A stretch of DNA of 49,495 nt from Bacteriovoracaceae bacterium UBA4096 (GTDB taxonomy: Bacteria; Bdellovibrionota; Bacteriovoracia; Bacteriovoracales; Bacteriovoracaceae), in NCBI GenBank assembly GCA_002381945.1, contig DFXY01000028.1:52376-101870 (forward strand), written 5' to 3'. Position 1 is the stretch's first letter; each line of letters starts with the position of its first letter. The translations under genes were made by a program, and so were the position numbers. Under the pieces are notes generated by a model, which worked only from the letters and a program-made list of their open reading frames with translations, was not told the origin of the DNA and made no database searches. Below, piece after piece: positions 43,118-49,495 of this stretch.

Positions 43118-43864
43118 CTATAACTCAAGGAATCTTCGAATGACAGGATTTTCCGATTTTTTGAAATTTTCTACATCCAAATGCTCAACTACTTTTCCCT
43201 TCTCCATGAAGACAATATAGTCTGAGTATTTAAGTGTGGCATGAATATCATGGGAGATAATTATAGAGGAAAAACCCCGGTGTTCATTCTGCCGGTGAGT
43301 ATCCCTCATCAGATCATAAACGACGTGAGTGGTGATCGGATCCAGCCCTGAAGTGGGTTCATCGTAAAGCATAATATGAGGATCAAGTGCCAGCCCCCGG
43401 GCAAGACCTACCCTTTTTCTCATCCCACCTGAAAGTTCGGATGGGAGTCTTTGAGCGGCTTCTTTGGCAATACCAACAGACTCAAGAAGATTCATGACTT
43501 TTTCATGAATCTGCTGTTCATTCATTTTGGTAAATTCTCTCAATGGAAACGCCACATTCTCAAAGGAGGTTAAAAAATCAAATAAAGCAGCATACTGAAA
43601 AACCATACCAAAATTACGGCGAAACTCTCGTAGTTCAAGTTCGGTTAAATTTCCAATCACAGTATCAAGAACAACAACTTCCCCCTCAGTCGGTTCTACC
43701 AGACCCAGAATATGTTTCATTAATGTGGTCTTGCCGGCCCCGGAGAATCCCAGGATGGTCGTTATTTTTCCGCGATGAATACCAAAATTAAGATCACTTA
43801 AGATCGTGGCATCACCAAACTTCTTAGTCATGTGACGAAATTCAACTGAATATTCACTACTCAT
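43118..43864 (-). CDS. mlaF: MlaF-like ABC transporter ATPase
   Basis: 248 residues. Walker A GFSGAGKTT, Q-loop VFQYAALFD, signature LSGGMRKRVGLARGLA, Walker B IMLYDEPTSGLD and H-loop HD are intact. The R-K-R-V version of the signature region is characteristic of MlaF / Mkl-type importers. It powers the MlaE-type permease encoded upstream; the four-base overlap with that gene shows co-translation. Confidence 0.93.
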   Translation of the reverse strand: MSSEYSVEFRHMTKKFGDATILSDLNFGIHRGKITTILGFSGAGKTTLMKHILGLVEPTEGEVVVLDTVIGNLTELELREFRRNFGMVFQYAALFDFLTSFENVAFPLREFTKMNEQQIHEKVMNLLESVGIAKEAAQRLPSELSGGMRKRVGLARGLALDPHIMLYDEPTSGLDPITTHVVYDLMRDTHRQNEHRGFSSIIISHDIHATLKYSDYIVFMEKGKVVEHLDVENFKKSENPVIRRFLEL

Positions 43865-44658
43865 AGAATCTTCGCCAGGAAACTAGTTAAGAAGAAATCT
43901 ACAACTAAAACAGTGATCATTCCCCAGACAACGGCCATGTTCGTTCCCTTACCAACGCCTTCAGCACCACCAGTGACATTAAATCCCTGATAAGTTCCGA
44001 TAATGCCAATCAGGTAACCAAAGACAGTCGCTTTGATTAAACCTTCCGCCACCATCCCCAGAGTCATAAAATCACTAATTTTCTGGGTATAAAGAATTTC
44101 ATCAATCTGGATAACTTTAACTCCAATGAGCCAAGATCCCCAATAACCTATCAAGAGAAATAGACCAGACAAAAGAGGCATGGCAAACATGGCACCTAAA
44201 ATGCGGGGAACGGCGAGGTACTGATAACTATTTATTCCCATCACTTCCAAGGCATCAATTTGTTCCGTCACTTTCATGCTTCCGATTTGGGCCGCCATAG
44301 CAGCTCCACAACGACCGGCCACAACCAGTCCGGAAAGCACGGGGGCCAGTTCCTTGGCCAGAGCGATAGTCACAATCGGGCCAATGAATGAATCAGCGTT
44401 GATGGCTTTAAAGCCCAGATAAATCTGGAAAGCAAATACCGCTCCAGTAAAAATAGAAGTCAGAAATATAATGAAGACTGACTTATTGCCCATGAAATAG
44501 ACCTGGTCAAAAAGCAGTTTTAATCTAAAAGGAGGTTTGAAAGTCCAAAAGATGGTCTTTAAAGTAAAATTAGTAAAATCACCCAGACCGGTGAGGTGCT
44601 TGAGAACACTCTCCCCTATTCCAGTTATTTGATTTTCAACAAATGCCTTAACGCTCAT
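43861..44658 (-). CDS. mlaE: MlaE-like ABC permease
   Basis: 265 residues with about five to six membrane helices. The family motifs VVAGRCGAAMAAQIGSMKVTEQIDALEVMGI and YLAVPRILG are intact. It forms the membrane part of an Mla phospholipid transporter with MlaF and the MCE protein. It starts just after alr (four-base gap). Confidence 0.95.
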   Translation of the reverse strand: MSVKAFVENQITGIGESVLKHLTGLGDFTNFTLKTIFWTFKPPFRLKLLFDQVYFMGNKSVFIIFLTSIFTGAVFAFQIYLGFKAINADSFIGPIVTIALAKELAPVLSGLVVAGRCGAAMAAQIGSMKVTEQIDALEVMGINSYQYLAVPRILGAMFAMPLLSGLFLLIGYWGSWLIGVKVIQIDEILYTQKISDFMTLGMVAEGLIKATVFGYLIGIIGTYQGFNVTGGAEGVGKGTNMAVVWGMITVLVVDFFLTSFLAKIL

Positions 44659-44662
44659 AGGT

Positions 44663-45775
44663 CTACTTTACTTTATAAATTCTGGGAATTCGAGCGGAGA
44701 TACCGCACATTAGTTGATAAGCGTGAGTTTTACTCTGAACAGCTATATCGGTAATCACCCGTCCATCATGATTCCAGATTTCAACCTGATCTTCCGGTTT
44801 AAAGTCGGAAGCTGCTGATGAATCAAAAAAGATTAATGTGACATCCATGTTAACCCGCCCAAAGATTTTTCCCACGTGACCTTTCATATTAAGCTTGGTT
44901 CCGCTTAAAAAAGTCATCATGCCATCCCCATAGCCCATGGCCACCGCCACCATAAAACCATCTTTATCGGCAACGTTCACGCCATAACCTACTGGTGTAC
45001 CTTTCTTAACATGAAAGGTAGAGATAACTTTCGTCACTAAACGTGAAACCTGCTCACCCTTCCAGGTAACGGGATCAAGAACACTCGGAGGACCATAGAG
45101 CATAAGACCAGGTCTTACATAAGTTTCATCCACACCAAATTTCTGTTCAATCGCTCCGGAATTAGAAACAGATGTTGATCTGATCTCTACCCCATAGTCT
45201 TGAAGTTTTTTCTTTATTTGTGTGAACTCAAGATACTGTTTATGACATTTATCTTCAGGTTTAATGACCTGAGCGGACCGGGCGAAGTGAGTGATGAAAT
45301 GCTCCACTCCTCTTTGTTTGAGCAGCGGCAGATACTCATCCAGCTCCTCACTTAAAAGACCTAAACGATTCATCCCTGTATTCATCTTCAAAATAAGCGG
45401 CATCTTCTTGAAGGCCTGATCCTTTAAAACCAGATCCAGATCGCATTTTCTATGAATAACAGGAGTGATATTATAATGAAGATAGGCCTCTCGGGCCTTC
45501 TCATTTAAGAGTTCACTATCAGAAAATACCAGGGCCTCGGCGTCCAGATCCGGACACTCATCAAATAAACGAAGAGCTTCACCCAAAGTGGCGCATCCAA
45601 GTTTTTTTACACCACACTCTCTCACTAAGAATTGAGAAATCGGCAACATTCCGTTGCCATAAGCATCGGCCTTTACCATAGGAAGGATTTCAGCTTTGGG
45701 TGCCAGGGATTTTATTCGCTGAAAGTTCTGTCCAATCAAAGACAGGTTAACTTCAAGAAAGGTGGAGTGTCTCAT
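44663..45775 (-). CDS. alr: Alanine racemase (PLP enzyme)
   Basis: 370 residues, usual length. The PLP-binding Lys is in MVKADAYGNG near residue 35; SVSNSGA binds the cofactor phosphate; VRPGLMLYG and VAMGYGDGMM are also conserved. It makes D-alanine for peptidoglycan. Its ATG overlaps the stop of the upstream gene by one base (TAATG). Confidence 0.95.
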   Translation of the reverse strand: MRHSTFLEVNLSLIGQNFQRIKSLAPKAEILPMVKADAYGNGMLPISQFLVRECGVKKLGCATLGEALRLFDECPDLDAEALVFSDSELLNEKAREAYLHYNITPVIHRKCDLDLVLKDQAFKKMPLILKMNTGMNRLGLLSEELDEYLPLLKQRGVEHFITHFARSAQVIKPEDKCHKQYLEFTQIKKKLQDYGVEIRSTSVSNSGAIEQKFGVDETYVRPGLMLYGPPSVLDPVTWKGEQVSRLVTKVISTFHVKKGTPVGYGVNVADKDGFMVAVAMGYGDGMMTFLSGTKLNMKGHVGKIFGRVNMDVTLIFFDSSAASDFKPEDQVEIWNHDGRVITDIAVQSKTHAYQLMCGISARIPRIYKVK

Positions 45776-47214
45776 TAGATAGATAATCTCTTTGCGTCAG
45801 ATCGTGCAATATTCATCAGACGCTTGCCTTCTTCCTCTAAATTCAGATCTCCAAATTCTTTTTCAAAAATCCGAAGGTAATGGGCAGAAGAAGCCGGGAT
45901 TAATTTTAGAACAGGAAGCATTTCTTCAGATAAGACCTGAGAGTTATCTTCAAAAAACTTCCAGTAGCTAAACTGCTTAACGAAAACTTGAAGCATCTGA
46001 GTTTCAGTTTCCACGTTTTCACGCGGAATAAAAAACAGCACATGCCATGGTCCAAAAAGTGAAAGCTTAGTGCTCTTTTGAAGTCTTCCTGAAAGCTGCA
46101 AGAAAAAATCATTAAAGAAAGCCGACCAGAAAAATTTATTATTCGTTCTTTTCTTGGCCACTTCCGTTAACGGGATCAGACTCAAGGCCACAATCCGCAT
46201 ATCGGAGTCAACTCCGCCCTTCTGCATTCGGTCCATATTATCCAGAGCTTCCCACATCGGAAGAAACTGGGAAGAGTATTGAGGCATTTGTTGATACAGC
46301 TTTAAACGTCGAAAGCTTGAACTCAGCATACTTTCCAGTACGTCCCACGGGAAGTTCATCATGCGCTCTTCGCGAAAGGAAACAAACAAAAGAAGTTCTG
46401 GATTAGTACTTCCAGCGTGAATGCGAATAGAGACAGGATCAATTTCAAACAAGTCGTTGGCAACTTGCGTGGCCATGTCTTGAGCGAAGGATTCAATCCC
46501 TTGAGTATTTTCCTGACCCAACCATAAAGAAGGAAAAGGATGATATTTACGTTTTGAAATTTCAGGGGCGATGAGCTTCTGGCCGTTTTGATTTAATTCA
46601 TACAGTCCGTAACCGTCGATCGCCTCCCACTTTTCAAGTTTACCTAGAAGAGAAGTGGTAAAGTCCTGACGAGTGGATTCATCTTCAATTTCTGCACAGA
46701 GATTTCGGATATATTCAAAATGAGCACGGAATTCTTCCGCATCCGATCTTTCAGAGATCAGACGCTGGGAGCGAGCTTGCAGTCGTTGGATGCGGGTCTC
46801 AAGTTCAGCTTTTTCTTTTTGATTTTTAATTTCATCCGCCCGGCGGGTAACTAGTCCCATGATCTGGGCATTCAAGGCCATATCCTGGTGGATATAACCA
46901 ATCGGATTCAGACCAAGTGTGGATTGAAGAAGAATCTTTGTCGAGTCTTTGGAGAAGAAAGCATAAGCGAGAGATCTATCCTGCACCTTCGGGTGAGTTT
47001 TAAACTGAATACTCCCCTGACTCATTTTCGTGACATCCACGATCGTCAGATCTGGCACCTGAATGGAACAAGCAACCCAGAATTCATCAAGGCTTTGATA
47101 GTGGTGGGCCAGAATATTGTGCTGTCTTAGAGCGCCGGCAATATCTTTGGCACTATTCATGTCATCCATGAGAATCGCCACAGAAAGTTCTATTCCTTGA
47201 AGTGTGGTCTGCAT
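45775..47214 (-). CDS. Pseudo-receiver and coiled-coil protein of unknown function
   Basis: 479 residues, soluble. Residues about 10-125 look like a response-regulator fold (VAILMDDMNSAKDIAGALRQHNI, then LTIVDVTKM with Asp in the acceptor position and a following YIHQDM), but the acidic pocket is only partly kept, so it may be a pseudo-receiver. A coiled coil (about 130-165) links it to two helical/beta regions without recognised family. It precedes alr and the Mla genes. Function unknown. Confidence 0.65.
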   Translation of the reverse strand: MQTTLQGIELSVAILMDDMNSAKDIAGALRQHNILAHHYQSLDEFWVACSIQVPDLTIVDVTKMSQGSIQFKTHPKVQDRSLAYAFFSKDSTKILLQSTLGLNPIGYIHQDMALNAQIMGLVTRRADEIKNQKEKAELETRIQRLQARSQRLISERSDAEEFRAHFEYIRNLCAEIEDESTRQDFTTSLLGKLEKWEAIDGYGLYELNQNGQKLIAPEISKRKYHPFPSLWLGQENTQGIESFAQDMATQVANDLFEIDPVSIRIHAGSTNPELLLFVSFREERMMNFPWDVLESMLSSSFRRLKLYQQMPQYSSQFLPMWEALDNMDRMQKGGVDSDMRIVALSLIPLTEVAKKRTNNKFFWSAFFNDFFLQLSGRLQKSTKLSLFGPWHVLFFIPRENVETETQMLQVFVKQFSYWKFFEDNSQVLSEEMLPVLKLIPASSAHYLRIFEKEFGDLNLEEEGKRLMNIARSDAKRLSI

Positions 47215-47292
47215 AGGTCCTCCCGACCAAATGTAAGCTTTTACACATGGTATCTTAGAGGAAAACCAAACGGCAATATTATGTGTGAAGTA

Positions 47293-47781
47293 TTAAGGTT
47301 CCTGGTAGATCTTTTTTTCAGTAAAACCGGGGTTGCACTCATGTCCAAAATGCCCCATACACCCCTGATTTGTCACTATTCTGCTAAAAAACCATGTTGA
47401 ATTTACTGTAACCGGGTCTTTTTGGTTTAAATGGGCGGGTAAATCTTTATCTTCAAAGCTTGAATTACTTCCTTCAACTCCGACCAGCCTCACCCATTTG
47501 GATTCCTCATAGATTTGGTCAATTTCTTTAACCCAATCTAAACATTCTTTTGTTCCAAGTTTACGACGAGAGAAAAACAGGTCCACTTTTTTATCCGTCA
47601 TCAAATATATACTCAAATAACTCCTAGGTTCTTCACCTTCGGGTTCAGAACAAAAATAAAAAATTTTTCCGCGGGCCTGTTCAACATCATATATTTTCTC
47701 CGTCAAGTTATTCACTTTGAGTCGCGAATTGTGACTACAGCTAAAAGTAAAAATCAAGATAAGAGAAAAAAAAGTTTTCAT
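47293..47781 (-). CDS. Small lipoprotein, candidate partner of the transglycosylase cassette
   Basis: 162 residues. A signal peptide with lipobox TFSC is followed by a Lys/Glu-rich domain containing four to five further Cys (FYFCSEP, KECLDW, NQGCMGHFGHEC). No family recognised. Its ATG overlaps the stop of the transglycosylase gene by four bases. In this position it could be an inhibitor or partner of the enzyme, but that is only an inference. Confidence 0.6.
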   Translation of the reverse strand: MKTFFSLILIFTFSCSHNSRLKVNNLTEKIYDVEQARGKIFYFCSEPEGEEPRSYLSIYLMTDKKVDLFFSRRKLGTKECLDWVKEIDQIYEESKWVRLVGVEGSNSSFEDKDLPAHLNQKDPVTVNSTWFFSRIVTNQGCMGHFGHECNPGFTEKKIYQEP

Positions 47782-48746
47782 TGTTTAAGTTCCTTCAAAA
47801 AACCATCTAAAATTAGCTTGGACTTTTTAGCTAATTCAGTTTTAGAACCTGTAAATCCTTTATAATCATAAAGGACTTCTTCCCAAGTGGGAGTTCTTTT
47901 CAGTTTGTACTCAAGTAGTTCATACTTTCGAAATAACCAGCGGACTCCAGCAGCGATATTAATGGTTGGATTCTCAGCATCTTTAGTGTCCAGTTCAACA
48001 AAATGATCTTTTAATTCGCGACCATTTCTCCCCAAGTACTTAACCGTTTCAGGCATTAATTGCATTATCCCAATCGCCTTGTGTCCCTTTGGCCCTTTTG
48101 GTACTGCCTGAAATCCTGATTCTGAGGCGATAAGTGCTTTTATCAAATCAGGATCAAGGTCAATTTTTGGCTTAAGGATATTATTCCAATATTCACACCA
48201 ACCACCTATGACAGCGTCATATTTATTTCCATCTTCAAACTTTAAACTCTTGGTGGAAGGAAGCTTTTTTATCTGTTGAAAATGCTTATTTGCAATCTCG
48301 ACTAGCTCCTCGGCAGTAATGACATCTTTCCCTTTTGGATTCTTGCGGCAGTGTCCATCAACAACAGTACTTACTCCTCGGCTAGACGAACGAGGATGCT
48401 CTTTAACCCAATGCTCCCCAATGGGACATAATCTCCAAGGGTGGGCCTGTTTGAGAGTTAAATTAAATCCTCTGTAATCAGTAACTTTATCAAGCACTTT
48501 TTTATCATTTTTATTCAGATTGATAATCTCAATAAAATTGTCAAATTCGTCTATACTTACCTTTTCATCAACCAGCTTTGCTATCCCCTCATCAAAGAAT
48601 GAAGTACTCGCTACAATCAAATCTTTAAAATCCAAAACAATTTTTTTCTTTTCTTGAATTGCTTTTAAAATCATAAATCGAAGTTTTTCTCCAGCTTGCC
48701 TTGATATATAATCAGTTTGAAATATTTCTTTAATTTTAATGTTCAT
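47778..48746 (-). CDS. STAS-like (DUF4325) domain fused to a lytic transglycosylase (SLT)
   Basis: 322 residues, no signal peptide. Residues 1-95 match the STAS-like DUF4325 domain (IVLDFKDLIVASTSFFDEGIAKLVDE). Residues about 100-145 have a Cys/His motif (HPWRLCPIGEHWVKEHPR...GHCRKNPKGKD). Residues about 198-320 are an SLT domain: catalytic Glu209 in ASESGF, AIGIMQLMPET, NPTINIAAGVRWL, and YKG. The SLT domain normally cuts peptidoglycan in the periplasm. Coupling to a cytoplasmic switch-type domain is odd. It overlaps the GHKL gene upstream and the lipoprotein gene downstream by four bases each. Confidence 0.8.
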   Translation of the reverse strand: MNIKIKEIFQTDYISRQAGEKLRFMILKAIQEKKKIVLDFKDLIVASTSFFDEGIAKLVDEKVSIDEFDNFIEIINLNKNDKKVLDKVTDYRGFNLTLKQAHPWRLCPIGEHWVKEHPRSSSRGVSTVVDGHCRKNPKGKDVITAEELVEIANKHFQQIKKLPSTKSLKFEDGNKYDAVIGGWCEYWNNILKPKIDLDPDLIKALIASESGFQAVPKGPKGHKAIGIMQLMPETVKYLGRNGRELKDHFVELDTKDAENPTINIAAGVRWLFRKYELLEYKLKRTPTWEEVLYDYKGFTGSKTELAKKSKLILDGFLKELKQ

Positions 48747-49495
48747 GAATCCTGCTCTTGATTTTTAAAGGTAAACATTACCCATGTTCCATTTAAGCGA
48801 TGTTTTAATTTCATTCTGTTTACTTTGCGCTGTGAAAAATATCGTCGTATTTGTCCATCTCGACTGATAAAAACAAATTTTCCCTTTAATCCTTGAATCA
48901 TATGAAATGTGTGAAAAAGTCCTAAGCCTCCAACTCTTTGTCTTCGTGTTGAAATCCCCTCTTTTAAACTCAACTCAAGGTAATTGATATCATCAATAGC
49001 ATTATATTTCTGCTCCATCTTAGCTGGGAGAGAAACCCCCATATCAAGTACGCCAAAATGAACTTCATCGTCCTCTAAACCAAAATAGATATAATATCTT
49101 TCAGACGTAGAGTGATCTACAGCATTTTGTATAAGTTCATTAAAGACAAGTTGGACGGAGAAAAGTAAATCTTCATCTAAATTAAAAAAACTCCTCGCAA
49201 GATTTTCTTTATATCTTAAATCGACTCCTCCTTGGCAGCATAACAAGAAAGCATTGGGACGATTAAAATCATGCAGCACTGGTGAAGGAAGTTGACTGAA
49301 CTTTTCATCCGTAAAAAGTATAAGAGGATATTTTTTTTTAAGAACGGGTTTAATATTTTCATGAATCAGTTTGCATTTCTTTTCAATCGATTGATCAAAC
49401 AAAATACTTAAAATGGCCAAGCCAGCTGGCTCAATCTTTTGTACTTTTGACCAGTCCACATGAATGACTTCCTCATCTCGTAGAGAGAAGAGTAA
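48743..49495 (-). CDS. GHKL ATPase with STAS-like N-terminus, cut by the right window edge
   Basis: The reading frame stays open to base 49495. An in-frame GTG at 49459 would give 238 residues, but the residues before it (LLFSLRDEEVIHVDWSKV) continue the same beta-strand pattern, so the true start is probably beyond the window. The visible N-terminal part (HVDWSKVQKIEPAGLAIL) resembles a STAS-type strand-helix unit. The C-terminal part is a GHKL ATPase: N-box VFNELIQNAVDH, G1 LDMGVSLP, G2 GGLGLFHTFH. There is no phospho-His domain, as in RsbW-type switch kinases. It is coupled to the DUF4325-transglycosylase gene by a four-base overlap. Confidence 0.8.
   Translation of the reverse strand, partial: LLFSLRDEEVIHVDWSKVQKIEPAGLAILSILFDQSIEKKCKLIHENIKPVLKKKYPLILFTDEKFSQLPSPVLHDFNRPNAFLLCCQGGVDLRYKENLARSFFNLDEDLLFSVQLVFNELIQNAVDHSTSERYYIYFGLEDDEVHFGVLDMGVSLPAKMEQKYNAIDDINYLELSLKEGISTRRQRVGGLGLFHTFHMIQGLKGKFVFISRDGQIRRYFSQRKVNRMKLKHRLNGTWVMFTFKNQEQDS

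Noticed and set aside
47293..49495. Prophage lysis cassette
   Set aside because: No other phage gene, integrase or holin-like gene is visible and the downstream genes are ordinary chromosomal ones; the idea cannot be excluded because the window ends here.

Overview
The window looks like a chromosomal segment of a predatory or predator-related member of the Bdellovibrionota, most likely the Bacteriovorax/Peredibacter side. This is an inference from a TIGR02147-family regulator, many lipoproteins and exported proteins of unknown function, a complete Na+-translocating NADH:quinone reductase (Nqr) operon, a CGFS glutaredoxin next to BolA, and moderate-to-low GC content. No rRNA, CRISPR array, insertion sequence or clear prophage was seen. 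One tRNA-Leu (anticodon TAA) is present.

Left part (1-9846). A minus-strand operon encodes a lipoprotein of unknown function followed by complex I-like NuoB and NuoC-NuoD proteins that have lost the cluster N2 cysteines and the quinone-site histidines; it continues past the left edge. Then come the tRNA, a surface lipoprotein with about 14 BspA-type (DUF285) repeats, a small operon of two tandem-duplicated exported proteins with a TIGR02147 regulator and a diverged third paralogue, and a collagen-like exported protein with 66 unbroken Gly-X-Y triplets.

Surface and signalling part (9854-18911). A glycine-rich exported protein, whose start codon lies inside a hairpin, overlaps tail to tail with a 983-residue FecR / fibronectin-like / beta-barrel-like protein. 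Divergent from the latter is a tightly coupled five-gene signalling operon: HAMP-PP2C phosphatase, GHKL ATPase, STAS protein with a zinc ribbon, hybrid histidine kinase, and a single-domain response regulator. It resembles a partner-switching (RsbU/RsbW/RsbV-like) module joined to a two-component system.

Metabolic and housekeeping part (18912-47214). nqrA-B-C-D-E-F-apbE-nqrM form one minus-strand operon; ApbE attaches FMN to NqrB and NqrC and NqrM supports assembly. Next are an exonuclease-DinG helicase fusion, a plus-strand cluster (DUF420-like membrane protein, BolA, Grx4-type glutaredoxin, protoporphyrinogen-oxidase-like flavoprotein, methyltransferase), two large paralogous exported proteins, lptE-holA, a DciA-like protein, and a long minus-strand run comprising a pseudo-receiver protein, alr, mlaE-mlaF-mlaD-like lipid transport genes, a GYF-domain membrane protein and a TrmN6-like methyltransferase.

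Right edge (47293-49495). A cassette encodes a GHKL ATPase (cut by the window edge), a STAS-like DUF4325 domain fused to a lytic transglycosylase without a signal peptide, and a small lipoprotein. The fusion of a cytoplasmic switch domain to a peptidoglycan-cutting enzyme is the best candidate for an undescribed system here. Genes are packed tightly: five convergent pairs touch or overlap at their stop codons.
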